From contig NZ_LRUE01000021.1 of assembly GCF_001550135.1 (NCBI RefSeq), positions 125,434-189,433 of the forward strand: a stretch of 64,000 nt of DNA, read 5' to 3'. The DNA is from Pseudoalteromonas shioyasakiensis. GTDB lineage: Bacteria; Pseudomonadota; Gammaproteobacteria; Enterobacterales; Alteromonadaceae. Position 1 is the stretch's first letter, and each line of letters begins with the position of its first letter. The notes under the pieces are model-generated. The model was given only the letters and a program-made list of their open reading frames with translations. It had not been told where the DNA came from and ran no database searches. The translations under genes and the position numbers were made by a program. Shown here one piece after another: positions 52,980 to 62,390 of the stretch.

Positions 52980-53507
52980 ATGAAAGAGTTTAATAGCCTC
53001 GACAAGTCCTTACTCGAACAACGAAAAAATACCCATGAAATTTGCCGTTTATTTGCCAAAAGCCCGAGTAAAGGCAATTTAAAACGACTAAAAGGCATGT
53101 TTGCTCACTGTGGCGAACAGGTTGTTATTGAAGCGGGTTTTCATTGTGATTATGGCAGTGGTATTAAAATAGGTGATCGAACCTTCATAAATATTAACTC
53201 TACTATGCTCGATGCACCGCTAACTGATGCGCAAATTACGATAGGCGATGACTGCTTAATAGGCCCTAATGTGCAAATACTCGCGGTATCGCATGCAGTA
53301 AACCCAACCGAACGTTTAGCAAAAGCTAACTTTGCAGCACCGATTAGCATCGGCAACAATGTATGGATTGGTGCAGGCGCTATTATACTTGCGGGTATTA
53401 AAGTTGCTGATAATGCCGTGATTGGCGCAGGGGCAATAGTTACCAAAGATGTCGCGGCAAATACCCTAGTAGCAGGTAACCCTGCGGTGAAGGTTAAAGA
53501 ACTTTAA
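52980..53507 (+). CDS. Sugar O-acetyltransferase, left-handed beta-helix
   Basis: A protein of 175 residues resembling maltose/galactoside acetyltransferases (Maa, LacA, NodL). A helical N-terminus (SLLEQRKNTHEICRLFAKSP) is followed by hexapeptide repeats: GIKIGDRTFININ, ITIGDDCLIGPNVQI, PISIGNNVWIGAGAIILAGI, AVIGAGAIVTKDV, with the final AGNPAVKV. The catalytic His is probably in AVSHAVNPTER. It transfers acetyl from acetyl-CoA to a sugar hydroxyl; the acceptor is unknown. It is divergent from the DeoR gene. Confidence 0.9.
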   Translation: MKEFNSLDKSLLEQRKNTHEICRLFAKSPSKGNLKRLKGMFAHCGEQVVIEAGFHCDYGSGIKIGDRTFININSTMLDAPLTDAQITIGDDCLIGPNVQILAVSHAVNPTERLAKANFAAPISIGNNVWIGAGAIILAGIKVADNAVIGAGAIVTKDVAANTLVAGNPAVKVKEL

Positions 53508-53518
53508 CCCTATATTTA

Positions 53519-53735
53519 CGCTAAAGCACGTGATACGTAGGTCGTCATTTATGGCGACAAAGAATACATGCTAACGCGCTAAAGCACGTCCTACCGTAGG
53601 TCGTCATTTATGGCGACAAAGAATACATATTAACGCGCTAAAGCACGTCCTACGTAGGTTGTCATTTATGGCGACAAAGAATACTTACTAACGCGCTAAA
53701 GCACGCCCTAAGTAGGTCGTCATTTATGGCGACAA
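53519..53735. repeat. Array of four REP elements beside a RAYT gene
   Basis: Four units with 58-59 bp period have GTAG heads at 53537, 53596, 53654 and 53712. Each unit is a weak hairpin CGCGCTAAAGCACG, then CCTAC(C)GTAGG, then an imperfect palindrome GTCGTCATTTATGGCGAC. A GTAG tetranucleotide at the foot of an imperfect hairpin is the standard REP layout recognised by RAYT transposases. Units are identical enough to rule out a CRISPR array, as there are no unique spacers. Confidence 0.88.
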
Positions 53736-53739
53736 TCAA

Positions 53740-54186
53740 TCACAAGAAAACAGAATTCCAATATGGATAACTACCTAAATTATCAACTAGTTTTTTTCGC
53801 AAAGGGTTTGCTGCGATATATCTGGCTACAGCTATTCTACTTTCTTCTTCACGTAGTGCATGGTCATAGTAAGCAGGTTGCCATACCGTTTGAGAAAAAC
53901 AACGTATATTGTTTATCTCTCTAGCAGAAAGACCTTTTAGATGACCAACTGTTTTACCCAAGCTACTATCGCTAAGCCTTAATAAACCATGAAAATGATC
54001 GGGCATAAGCACCCAAGTTAACCAGCAGCATTGATGCAATAGTTCATTTATTTCAATACACCTACAAAATACTTTTGCTAAGTTATGATCACTGAACAGT
54101 GCTTTTCTGTTATGGCAGTTGAACGTTATGAAATATTCACCTGATTGAATTGAAACTCGTCCTTTCTTTAAATGGCTCCAGCTCAT
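53740..54186 (-). CDS. rayT: REP-associated tyrosine transposase
   Basis: A protein of 148 residues of the IS200/Y1 HUH family. The metal-binding HUH motif is HFH in VLMPDHFHGLLRLSD, and the active Tyr lies in VWQPAYYDHALREEE; the tail RYIAANPLRKKL is typical of RAYTs. These single-copy domesticated transposases cut and move REP hairpins rather than their own ends. REP arrays on both sides (53519-53735 and 54235-54276) confirm the pairing. The reading frame is intact, so it is probably active. Confidence 0.93.
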   Translation of the reverse strand: MSWSHLKKGRVSIQSGEYFITFNCHNRKALFSDHNLAKVFCRCIEINELLHQCCWLTWVLMPDHFHGLLRLSDSSLGKTVGHLKGLSAREINNIRCFSQTVWQPAYYDHALREEESRIAVARYIAANPLRKKLVDNLGSYPYWNSVFL

Positions 54187-54234
54187 GAAAAATCCTTTTT
54201 CACAAAATTGTAGAACATTAAATATAGTAGATTA

Positions 54235-54276
54235 ACGCGCTAAAGCACGTCCTACCGTAGGTTGTCATTTATGGCG
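54235..54276. repeat. Single REP element on the other side of the RAYT gene
   Basis: A fifth copy of the same unit, with GTAG at 54257, has the same orientation as the four on the left. It differs slightly at the end of the hairpin (ATGGCGTCAC). Confidence 0.88.
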
Positions 54277-54290
54277 TCACATTTAAAACT

Positions 54291-54317
54291 AAAAAAGCCC
54301 AGCTGTATTGCTGGGCT
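54291..54317 (-). terminator. Terminator of the ABC exporter operon
   Basis: On the minus strand AGCCCAGC pairs with GCTGGGCT around AATACA and is followed by six T. Confidence 0.9.
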
Positions 54318-54340
54318 TATAGTTGGGAGTTAGTTAACTG

Positions 54341-56737
54341 TTATTCATATCTTAAGATAAGTGATGGTCTGGTGCTTGCGGCCTTAAAGGCTAAGCTTGC
54401 AACGGTAACCCAAGTAATGGCGGCCACCGCGACGGCGGCAACTAAATACACCCATACAGCTTGTTCAATGCGGTCATTAAAGTTTGCTAACCAATCACCT
54501 ACCAACAAGTAAGTCACTGGATACGCAATAGCAATACTTACCGCCACCAGCACTAAGAACTCTTTAGCAATGATATTTACGATACTGATGCGAGATGCAC
54601 CTAGCACTTTTCGAACAGCCACTTCTTTTTGACGACGCACTGTTGCGAACGAAGCCAAACCAAAGGTACCTAAACAAGTTAAGAACACAGCAAGACCGGT
54701 AAAGATTAAAACCACATTCGAAATTCGCTCATCACCTTTTAACAGGGTTTTGTAGTTGTCTGCGAGTAAGTTAATTTTTGGCTCATAGATATTGGCTGAG
54801 CTTGCTAATACTTCAGCGATCTGAGCTTTAATGTAAGGCAAGTTTTGCTGATCAATCGTTAAAATTAGTTCTGATACTGGTGATAAAAAGTTAAAGCCAC
54901 ATAAGAACATAATATTTGAGTTGGCATCTTTAGCATTACCTACTTTTACATCTTCAACCACACCCACAACACGCATATCTACGCCGCGACCTGAGTCTTT
55001 AATTACCTTACCGATAATGTCACTCATGTTAGTGTAACCCGCTTGCCTTGCAACAGATTCAGTCACAATGGTGCCCGTACTTGTTACTCCATTTGCACGG
55101 CTTGCCCAATCACCAGCAAATTCACGGCTAAAGTCACGTCCAGCAACCAGTTTTAATCCTAGCGTTTTTACAACATCGTAGCTTGCGCCAACAACAGGCG
55201 TTAAGCTGCCAGACGCTTCACCATTTGGCCAAGTTGGCATAAGTGTATTATTGATTGAAACAGTTAAACGGGTATCAATAACAGTTGTTTGCTGTACACC
55301 TTGAATTGCACTAATACGGTTAACTAAGGCATTTTTTTCTTTTGTGAATACTTCGCCTACAGGTAGCTCTGAAATAACCAATCTTTGTGTTGTTTCATAG
55401 CCTAAAGGTAAGCTTTGTAAGTAAGTTAATTGCTTTAACAAGGTAATAGAGGCAATGATTAAACCTATTGCTAGTGAAGCCTGTAAGGTTAGTAAGCTCT
55501 TACGAACCCATATTGCAGTATTACCACGCTGTAAGTCTCCACTTAAAACGCGTTTTGCACTGAATGACGAAATAAAGAATGCAGGATAAAGCCCAGCTAA
55601 TATGCCCACAGCAATTGCGACCACAATAATGGCAATGCCAAATTCAGAGGCATAGTTTACTGCTAACTCTCGGTCTACTAGTTGATTAAAACTTGGTAAA
55701 AATAGCTCCACTAAAGCACATGCAATCACCATTGAAAGCATTGATACCAACACAGATTCAGATAAAAACTGCGTTACTAACTGGCCTTTACTTGCGCCAA
55801 GCGCTTTACGCACACCCACTTCTTTTGCACGTTTCGTCGATTGAGCGACGGTCATATTAATGAAGTTAAAACCTGCAATAAGAATAAGTAACACGCTTAA
55901 ACCAACGCAAATCATAACCACTTGTTTAGCGCCACCCGCTTTCATCTCAAACGGTGATTTAGCCGTTAAGTGCAAATCAAGTAATGGATGCAGCTCTAAA
56001 CTAACTTGATCCAGCATCGAACCACTAAAAAAGCGCTCTGTTAAGGTTTTAGCTAATGCATCTGTATCGGTGCCCTCTGCTAAACGCATATAAACATAAC
56101 TACTGTTGATGTTTATATCGCTTGGATCATGCTTAACATAAACAAGGTTTTTAAAGGCAAAGTGAGTGTTATCTGCTAAGTCTGCAAACACAGCACGCAC
56201 TGTGTACTGTCCTTGTTCATGCGTAAGTGTTTCACCAATCACATCGGTGCGACCAAAAATGCGCAGTGCTTCTGACTCACTTAAAGCAAGGCTGTCTGGT
56301 GTACTCATTGCTGTTGTTAAGTCACCCGCAATCGTCTTCATAGCAATAAAGTTTTCAATATTTGCTGTAGCACCATATAAGGCATTTAACTTATAGCCTT
56401 GGTTGCGGTAACTCACATCAACCATGGCTTCACGGGTCAGCTCGACCATAGTTAATCCGAATACTTCTTCAACTTGGCTGTAATCTTCGGCCTGCTTTGA
56501 CTGCACATAATTAAAAATAGGCACCACAGATAAACCGAGTTTTGAGAAGTCCTGGCCAACGCGATAAACACGCTCAGCATGTGGCTGTTGGCTATCGTAC
56601 GAAAGCTCATTTTTTGCAAACAACGCAACTAGAATTGCCGCAGCTAAGCCCACACTTAAACCCAGAACATTTAAAATAAAGTGCTGTTTTTGGTTTTTAA
56701 ACGCGCGCAGCGCGGTGATCAAATAACTTAAAATCAT
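54341..56737 (-). CDS. MacB-type ABC transporter permease, duplicated FtsX module
   Basis: A protein of 798 residues, started one base after the stop of the ATPase gene. Transmembrane segments lie at about 20-42, in a group at 275-425, and in a group at 670-790, with two large extracytoplasmic MacB-type domains between. The FtsX coupling motifs ARKRAKEVGVRKALGAS-like (TKRAKEVGVRKALGASKGQL) and RRQKEVAVRKVLGASRISI mark the two halves. Both halves are fused in one chain, as in putative antimicrobial-peptide and lipoprotein exporters of this class. It works with the ATPase and adaptor genes upstream in the same operon. Confidence 0.9.
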   Translation of the reverse strand: MILSYLITALRAFKNQKQHFILNVLGLSVGLAAAILVALFAKNELSYDSQQPHAERVYRVGQDFSKLGLSVVPIFNYVQSKQAEDYSQVEEVFGLTMVELTREAMVDVSYRNQGYKLNALYGATANIENFIAMKTIAGDLTTAMSTPDSLALSESEALRIFGRTDVIGETLTHEQGQYTVRAVFADLADNTHFAFKNLVYVKHDPSDININSSYVYMRLAEGTDTDALAKTLTERFFSGSMLDQVSLELHPLLDLHLTAKSPFEMKAGGAKQVVMICVGLSVLLILIAGFNFINMTVAQSTKRAKEVGVRKALGASKGQLVTQFLSESVLVSMLSMVIACALVELFLPSFNQLVDRELAVNYASEFGIAIIVVAIAVGILAGLYPAFFISSFSAKRVLSGDLQRGNTAIWVRKSLLTLQASLAIGLIIASITLLKQLTYLQSLPLGYETTQRLVISELPVGEVFTKEKNALVNRISAIQGVQQTTVIDTRLTVSINNTLMPTWPNGEASGSLTPVVGASYDVVKTLGLKLVAGRDFSREFAGDWASRANGVTSTGTIVTESVARQAGYTNMSDIIGKVIKDSGRGVDMRVVGVVEDVKVGNAKDANSNIMFLCGFNFLSPVSELILTIDQQNLPYIKAQIAEVLASSANIYEPKINLLADNYKTLLKGDERISNVVLIFTGLAVFLTCLGTFGLASFATVRRQKEVAVRKVLGASRISIVNIIAKEFLVLVAVSIAIAYPVTYLLVGDWLANFNDRIEQAVWVYLVAAVAVAAITWVTVASLAFKAASTRPSLILRYE

Positions 56738-56738
56738 G

Positions 56739-57440
56739 TTATGCCACCTCTGCTGTTTGTTGAACACGGTTAGCTTTATCTACCATCACTTGGCCATCAA
56801 GTAAGCGCACTAAACGGTCAGCATAATTGCCTTCTTTTTCTGAGTGAGTAACCACAATTACCGTCGTACCTTCGCGATTTAGCTCACGCAGCATCGCCAT
56901 GACTTCATCACCATTTTTTGAATCAAGGTTACCTGTAGGCTCATCCGCTAAGATAAGTTTTGGATTAATCACCAGTGCTCGGGCTACCGCTACACGTTGC
57001 TGCTGACCGCCCGATAGCTGCTGCGGTAAGTGATCTGCTCTATGGTCGATTGCAACACGTTTTAAGATTGCGTCTACTCGCTGCTTACGTTCACTTTTTG
57101 AGATGTTTTGATACTGTAGTGGCAGCTCAACGTTTTCAAATACTGTTAATTCATCAATTAAGTTAAAGCTTTGGAAAACAAAACCAATTGACGCTTTTCT
57201 AAGTGCCGCTAATTGTTTTTCACCAAACCCTGCGATGTCTTCACCTAAAAATTCAAAACTGCCTGCTGATGGCGAATCCAACATACCTAAAATAGAGAGT
57301 AATGTTGATTTACCACAGCCAGATGGCCCCATAATGGCAAGAAACTCGCCTTCGTTTACATGTAAGTTAATGTTATTAAGCGCTGTTGTTTCAACATCTT
57401 GAGTACGGAATACGCGTGATAAGTTAGTTAATTTAATCAT
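56739..57440 (-). CDS. ABC transporter ATPase, LolD/MacB type
   Basis: A protein of 233 residues with Walker [11 protein letters not shown] loop [13 protein letters not shown], signature [15 protein letters not shown], Walker [14 protein letters not shown] and H loop VVTHS. It energises the neighbouring permease. It lies 11 bp after the adaptor gene. Confidence 0.96.
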   Translation of the reverse strand: MIKLTNLSRVFRTQDVETTALNNINLHVNEGEFLAIMGPSGCGKSTLLSILGMLDSPSAGSFEFLGEDIAGFGEKQLAALRKASIGFVFQSFNLIDELTVFENVELPLQYQNISKSERKQRVDAILKRVAIDHRADHLPQQLSGGQQQRVAVARALVINPKLILADEPTGNLDSKNGDEVMAMLRELNREGTTVIVVTHSEKEGNYADRLVRLLDGQVMVDKANRVQQTAEVA

Positions 57441-57451
57441 TGTTTTTATCC

Positions 57452-58705
57452 TTAAAATTGTAGTTGTTGTGCTTTATCAAAGTTGCTGTAGCTAGAGGTG
57501 ATCACGCGATCTCCGGCGCTTAGGCCACTTAACACTTCATAATAGTTTTGATTCTTTTTGCCAAGGCGAATATCTTTTCGTACTGCACGATTGCCATCTT
57601 TTTCCATGACATAAACCCAGTTACCCCCTGAGCTGGTAAAAAATGCGCCGCGTTCAAGTAATAAAGCAGTGCCCTTGCTATCACCTAGCATCAGCTGCAC
57701 ATCAAGGCTTTGCCCACGTTTTATGTTGCTCGTGCCATTGGGTAAATCGACTTCAACCTGAAACTGTGATTGCTGAACACGGCTATCAATTTTGCTAACT
57801 GTTGCCGCAATTTCGCCTTGCTCGTGTTCAATAAGCACTTGCATACCTGTTTGAACCTGGCTCAGGTAAAACTCATCTAGTCTCACAACTAGCTTGTATT
57901 CATTAGGAATATCAATCTGCCCTAGGCGAGCACCACGGCCTTTTGATTCACCAATTTCAACATCAAGTTCACTTAAATAACCATCGGCAGGTGCTGTTAC
58001 GAGTAAGTTTTCAAGGTTCTTACGCGCAAACTGAAGGTTTTTCTCTAACATGTCGGCACTGTCTTTTAACTGGGCTACTTGAACTTCACGAATGCTGTTT
58101 TCTTGCTTTTGACGCTCAAGGGTTAGTTCTTTTCGAGCTTTGTAATACGCTAAGTCTTCTTGAATTTCAGATAATTGCTCTTGTGCTAACACACCCGTTT
58201 TCACTAGCGGCTGAGTTTGTTTTAAGCGACGCGATAAATGCGTAATTTTAAGATCGATTTCAAGCAAATCACGACGTAAGTTTAAACGGCTGGTTTCCAT
58301 ATTCATTTGCGTGTTACGTAAAAAGTTAAGCTGCTCAGTCACCTGTGCTTCACGACTCATTACATCAAGCTGCAAATTGGTATTGCTTAAACGCACAAGT
58401 GGTTGGCCTTTTTTAACAAACTCACCCTGCTCAACAAGTCGCTCTTCGACTTGGCCTCCGGCAATGGTGTCGAGGTAAATAGTAGTGCGAGGCATAACCT
58501 GACCACGAAGACTTAAAGCATCAACAAACTCACCTTGTTGTACTGTGCTAATCGTTAAGCTTGTCGCGGTTACTTGCTGACTACGACCTGTTTGCTCAGT
58601 TTGTGTGAAACCATAAGCTGCTGCCGCAACAGCTAAACATGCTGCTGCAATTACTGATTTCTTAAAAAATGCTTTGTTATTTGAGCGTGTAATTTTCTTA
58701 TCCAT
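57452..58705 (-). CDS. Periplasmic adaptor (HlyD/MacA-like) of the ABC exporter
   Basis: A protein of 417 residues with one N-terminal membrane segment (KKSVIAAACLAVAAAAYGFT). A lipoyl-like half (GEFVDALSLRGQVMPRTTIYLD, VEERLVEQGEFVKKGQPLVRLSN) is followed by a long coiled-coil hairpin (about 115-210) and the returning half (VTAPADGYLSELDVEIGESKGRGARLG) with beta-barrel and membrane-proximal domains. It would link the permease to an outer-membrane channel, none of which is encoded nearby. It is the first gene of the operon, behind a sigma-54 promoter. Confidence 0.92.
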   Translation of the reverse strand: MDKKITRSNNKAFFKKSVIAAACLAVAAAAYGFTQTEQTGRSQQVTATSLTISTVQQGEFVDALSLRGQVMPRTTIYLDTIAGGQVEERLVEQGEFVKKGQPLVRLSNTNLQLDVMSREAQVTEQLNFLRNTQMNMETSRLNLRRDLLEIDLKITHLSRRLKQTQPLVKTGVLAQEQLSEIQEDLAYYKARKELTLERQKQENSIREVQVAQLKDSADMLEKNLQFARKNLENLLVTAPADGYLSELDVEIGESKGRGARLGQIDIPNEYKLVVRLDEFYLSQVQTGMQVLIEHEQGEIAATVSKIDSRVQQSQFQVEVDLPNGTSNIKRGQSLDVQLMLGDSKGTALLLERGAFFTSSGGNWVYVMEKDGNRAVRKDIRLGKKNQNYYEVLSGLSAGDRVITSSYSNFDKAQQLQF

Positions 58706-58750
58706 GTTGACGCCTTTAAGTTATCTAGGTGCTAATTACCTATAGATAAA

Positions 58751-58765
58751 ACAACTCTTGTGCCA
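58751..58765 (-). promoter_or_regulatory. Sigma-54 promoter of the ABC exporter operon
   Basis: On the minus strand TGGCAC and TTGT are spaced as -24/-12 elements (TGGCACAAGAGTTGT), differing from consensus at one key base. It points towards the adaptor gene, 46 bp away. Confidence 0.75.
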
Positions 58766-58825
58766 ACTTTTATTTTTATTAAATTACAAGGACTTATACA
58801 AAAATCAATACGATTGCATATAATC

Positions 58826-58877
58826 AAGTGTCCGCTTATAGAACACTTCAAAACCCATATATCGTCCATAAATGGAC
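58826..58877. promoter_or_regulatory. Candidate enhancer sites for the NtrC-type regulator
   Basis: There are two inverted repeats: AAGTGTCC...GAACACTT (58826-58848) and GTCCATAAATGGAC (58864-58877). They lie 60-125 bp upstream of the sigma-54 promoter, the usual place for activator binding. A third, weaker TTCC...GGAA pair is at 58907-58920. Confidence 0.55.
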
Positions 58878-58935
58878 ACTGTTACTATTTTCAATTAGTC
58901 TTAGTGTTCCCATAAAGGAATAATAATAAATAGCT

Positions 58936-60339
58936 ATGAAACAAGCAGGATCAATTCTTATCGTCGATGATAACCCCGACGTACTCATCGCCGCACGATT
59001 ACTTTTAAAGCAGCATTATCAGGTTGTAAAAACCACAGATAACCCCTTTGATATCGAAGGTATCATTAACGCACAGCATGAAGCGGATCAGGCTATAGAT
59101 GTTGTGTTACTCGATATGAACTTCACGCAAGACTCAATTAGTGGCAAAGAAGGATTCTACTGGCTAAAAAAGATCATGAGCCAAGACGCTAACATTGCGG
59201 TACTGCTTATGACGGCCTACAGCGATATTCAGCTAGCTGTCGAAGCAATTAAAGCTGGTGCCTCTGACTTTATTGCCAAGCCTTGGCAAAATGAGCAATT
59301 ACTCGGTGCTGTAGCGGCGGCATTTTCACACGCTAAAGACAAACAGCAAGTTGGTAAGCTCACAAAACAAAAGCAAGCCTTGCAGCAGTCAATCGGCAAT
59401 CAACCATTTGAGTTTTTAGGCCAAAGTGATGCCATGCAGCAGGTTTTTTCGGTTATCGACAAAGCAGCCAACACAGATGCCAACATATTGATCAGTGGCG
59501 AAAGTGGCACAGGTAAAGAACTCACTGCCCATGCAATCCACAATGCAAGCCTGCGCCAAAGCCAACCCTTCATAAGCCTAGACATGGGCTCACTAGCCGA
59601 AAGCCTGTTTGAAAGCGAACTATTTGGCCATAAAAAAGGCGCGTTTACCGGCGCGAAAGAAGATCGCATTGGCCGATTTGAGCTGGCCCATGGTGGTAGT
59701 TTATTTTTAGACGAGCTAGGTAATTTACCGCTTAACCAACAAGTTAAACTGCTCGCAGCACTACAAAACAGGCAAATAACACCGGTTGGTGGTTCAAAAG
59801 TCATCGATATTGATATTCGTTTGATCTGTGCAACGAATGAAAACCTCGAACAAGCAGTTACTGAAGGCAAATTTAGGCAAGACTTACTGTACCGTGTTAA
59901 TACCGTAGAGATCCGTTTGCCAGCTCTGCGCGAGCGCAGTGAAGACATTCCATTACTGTGTAACTACTACTTGCAGCACTTTGCACATAAATACAAACGT
60001 GAGCTCTCGATTGCGGCATCTGATATGACACGTTTAAGTCAGTATCATTGGCCAGGCAATGTCCGTGAACTTGCGCATGCAATTGAGCGAGCAGTCATCC
60101 TCTCAGAAGGCTCAGAGCTCGATATAAGCTCAGTGCTAAGCTCACCAAGTGCTGCTGTTAGTACAAGTGAGCTCTCTTCAAGCGCCACTGACTACGACAC
60201 TTTTGATCTCGAAATCATCGAGCAAAGAACCGTTCGTGCAGCTTTAAAGCATTTTCAAGGGAACGTGAGTCATGCAGCTAAAGCCCTCGGCCTAACACGC
60301 GGAGCCATGTATCGTCGTTTAGAAAAATACGGACTGTAA
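58936..60339 (+). CDS. NtrC-family sigma-54 response regulator
   Basis: A protein of 467 residues. Receiver domain: ILIVDDNPDVLIAA with phosphoacceptor Asp60 in VVLLDMNF, Thr in LMTAYSD and Lys in FIAKPWQ. AAA+ domain: Walker A SGESGTGKELTA, sigma-54 motif KKGAFTGAKEDR, Walker B GGSLFLDELGNL. C-terminal Fis-type helix-turn-helix: ALKHFQGNVSHAAKALGLTRGAMYRRLEKYGL. It is the likely activator of the divergent ABC exporter operon, whose promoter is of the sigma-54 type. Its cognate kinase begins three bases after its stop. Confidence 0.95.
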   Translation: MKQAGSILIVDDNPDVLIAARLLLKQHYQVVKTTDNPFDIEGIINAQHEADQAIDVVLLDMNFTQDSISGKEGFYWLKKIMSQDANIAVLLMTAYSDIQLAVEAIKAGASDFIAKPWQNEQLLGAVAAAFSHAKDKQQVGKLTKQKQALQQSIGNQPFEFLGQSDAMQQVFSVIDKAANTDANILISGESGTGKELTAHAIHNASLRQSQPFISLDMGSLAESLFESELFGHKKGAFTGAKEDRIGRFELAHGGSLFLDELGNLPLNQQVKLLAALQNRQITPVGGSKVIDIDIRLICATNENLEQAVTEGKFRQDLLYRVNTVEIRLPALRERSEDIPLLCNYYLQHFAHKYKRELSIAASDMTRLSQYHWPGNVRELAHAIERAVILSEGSELDISSVLSSPSAAVSTSELSSSATDYDTFDLEIIEQRTVRAALKHFQGNVSHAAKALGLTRGAMYRRLEKYGL

Positions 60340-60342
60340 TCG

Positions 60343-61647
60343 ATGCGTAATTTTATTAGCTTAGCCTGCCTATTAGCTGCATTAATTGGTTTATCAATAG
60401 CTTTGTTTTGGCAAGTAGAGCAAAGCGGGTTTTCTGCAATTTCGGCACTTTTAGTTATTTTAAATTTGGTATGTGCCGCGCAAATTTTTAATTTATTTAA
60501 ACGCCAAACAAGGCGTGCAGATATGGTGTTTCGCGCTTTAGCGAATGGAGACAGCACATTAGGCTTTGGCGACCAACACCCTATGCAGCAGCAATTTGAG
60601 CAGGTTAAACAACAAATTCAGGCTGCGCGTTTTAATGCAGAGCAACAAGCCCAGTTCTTACAAGCGCTATTAATTCATATCGATTTAGCAGTATTAGTAT
60701 GTGACGAACAAGGCACTATTATTGAAAGCAATCCGGCGGTCAGCCGTTTACTTGGACAAGCTGTAAAGCACATCGATGATTTAGGTGTAATAGCCAACCT
60801 AGTCCAAGACGCAAAGCAAAATAGCCGTAATACCGTGCCATGGCAAAATGGTGAGCAGCACGATACGTTATCTGTGCAGATCAGTATTGCCGAAATCCAA
60901 GGTAAAGTTCGTAAAGTGATCAGTTTGCAATCGATTCATGATCAGCTGCAATTAAAAGAGCAACAAGCTTATAAGCGCCTTACCAAAGTACTAACCCATG
61001 AAATTGCTAATTCGATTACGCCACTTTCTTCTTTAGCACAAACTTGTACGGCACTGCTGCCAACTGAGCTTAGTTTTGATGATCAGGAAGATAAACAAGA
61101 CTTGCAACTCGCCCTAACAACACTCGCATCACGAACCGAGCATTTAGGAGAGTTTATAGCGCAATTTAAAAAGGTTAGTAGCTTACCCGCCCCACACTTA
61201 CAGCCACATATTCTGGCCGATCTTGCCAAGCAAGTTGTTGCTTTGCACTCACAACAGGCTAAGCAGCTTAATATTACGTTGAATTTGTCGGTGCAAAGCC
61301 AACAGTTAGTAATGATAGATAGAGGCCAAGTTGAACAAGTAATAATAAACCTGCTTACAAATGCCATTGATGTCCTTAAGCAGTTAAATAGTCCAGAGTC
61401 AGCAAAGTGCATTGAGGTAAGCATTGCACAAAATGCTAATCAGCAACTGTATTTAGAGGTCAGCGACAATGGTACAGGTATCAGCGATCATGTGATCGAG
61501 TTGATTTTTGTGCCATTTTTTACTACCAAGCAACAAGGTTCAGGAATAGGCTTAAGTTTATCGCGCCAGATCATGCTCAATCATGGCGGCGATCTGGTTT
61601 ATATCAAACGCCAGCAAGGAGCCTGCTTTCGCTGCGTGTTCGGTTAA
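60343..61647 (+). CDS. NtrY/NtrB-like sensor histidine kinase
   Basis: A protein of 434 residues with two transmembrane helices at the N-terminus (about 3-25 and 32-52, only a very short loop between), so it probably senses the membrane or cytoplasm. A PAS-like region (about 105-200, VLVCDEQGTIIESNPAVSRLLGQ) precedes the H box VLTHEIANSITPLSSLAQ, the N box INLLTNAIDVL and the G boxes VSDNGTGIS and GSGIGLSLSRQI. It lies directly after the regulator gene. Confidence 0.92.
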   Translation: MRNFISLACLLAALIGLSIALFWQVEQSGFSAISALLVILNLVCAAQIFNLFKRQTRRADMVFRALANGDSTLGFGDQHPMQQQFEQVKQQIQAARFNAEQQAQFLQALLIHIDLAVLVCDEQGTIIESNPAVSRLLGQAVKHIDDLGVIANLVQDAKQNSRNTVPWQNGEQHDTLSVQISIAEIQGKVRKVISLQSIHDQLQLKEQQAYKRLTKVLTHEIANSITPLSSLAQTCTALLPTELSFDDQEDKQDLQLALTTLASRTEHLGEFIAQFKKVSSLPAPHLQPHILADLAKQVVALHSQQAKQLNITLNLSVQSQQLVMIDRGQVEQVIINLLTNAIDVLKQLNSPESAKCIEVSIAQNANQQLYLEVSDNGTGISDHVIELIFVPFFTTKQQGSGIGLSLSRQIMLNHGGDLVYIKRQQGACFRCVFG

Positions 61648-61732
61648 CTTACATAGTTAGAACACTTACTTACAATTTGCTAAGGCGCTGTTTGGTATCA
61701 TGTACCCATTAACGTTTAATGGACTAACCAAT

Positions 61733-62272
61733 ATGCGATACCTCGCCTTAGCACTGTTTTCTTCACTTGCCTTTATTCCTACAAAAAGCTTTGCTGGTAT
61801 TTATGACAGCCCAGATATGAACCTGTTTGTTAAATCAGAGCATAATAGTACTGATTCAATCACCTCAGCCGGCATCGAAGTTATGGCTAAAAATAACTAC
61901 AGTAATTTCGGCGCAGCATTTACAACGGCACTAGGCTCAGCAGAAGTATTTACTAAAAAAGGTGATCGGGAGACATTTCTCACCTTAGATAGCGGCATCA
62001 AATTTGGCTATTTCAGTGACTTTTTTGTCTATGGCGAAGTGGGCTTAGATTTAATTGAGCTTGCCGTATACGACGACCGAGATGACCACGACTACAGCGA
62101 CCGCTATGATGACGACCACAATAATATTGATGGCTATGTCGGTGTGGGTATGGGCGTGGACTCAAAGCCATTCAGAATAGAGATCTATGCCAGAGCCCGA
62201 GAAATAGACAGCCGCTATTGGGAAGCACAAAACCATGGTTATGCTGGGTTACAAGTTAGTATTTCGTTTTAA
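61733..62272 (+). CDS. Small outer-membrane beta-barrel protein
   Basis: A protein of 179 residues started at 61733, giving a clean signal peptide (YLALALFSSLAFIPTKSFAG). The mature part shows alternating strands and a terminal GLQVSISF, with a C-terminal Phe as expected for outer-membrane proteins. One loop is highly charged (YDDRDDHDYSDRYDDDHN) and could bind metal ions. I cannot name the family. It stands alone between the kinase gene and the transglycosylase gene. Confidence 0.7.
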   Translation: MRYLALALFSSLAFIPTKSFAGIYDSPDMNLFVKSEHNSTDSITSAGIEVMAKNNYSNFGAAFTTALGSAEVFTKKGDRETFLTLDSGIKFGYFSDFFVYGEVGLDLIELAVYDDRDDHDYSDRYDDDHNNIDGYVGVGMGVDSKPFRIEIYARAREIDSRYWEAQNHGYAGLQVSISF

Positions 62273-62390
62273 TTTCAATTGGGTGAGTAAGTTAGCGAGC
62301 TGTTAATCTAATGGTCATTTTTAGCTCACCCTATGTTAAGCTTAGGCGCTTTAGTTTACCCGCACCTAAGTTAACGGAGTATTTTAATAC

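Noticed and set aside
53150-53446. A 98-codon minus-strand frame inside the acetyltransferase gene
   Set aside because: It is the antisense of hexapeptide repeats, which produces a repetitive low-complexity shadow.
53519-53735. A CRISPR array
   Set aside because: The units repeat along their full 58-59 bases with no unique spacers, and a RAYT transposase lies beside them; no cas genes.
59400-59948. A 182-codon minus-strand frame inside the NtrC-type regulator gene
   Set aside because: It is an antisense shadow of a conserved AAA+ coding region; its sequence is Ser-rich with no domain.
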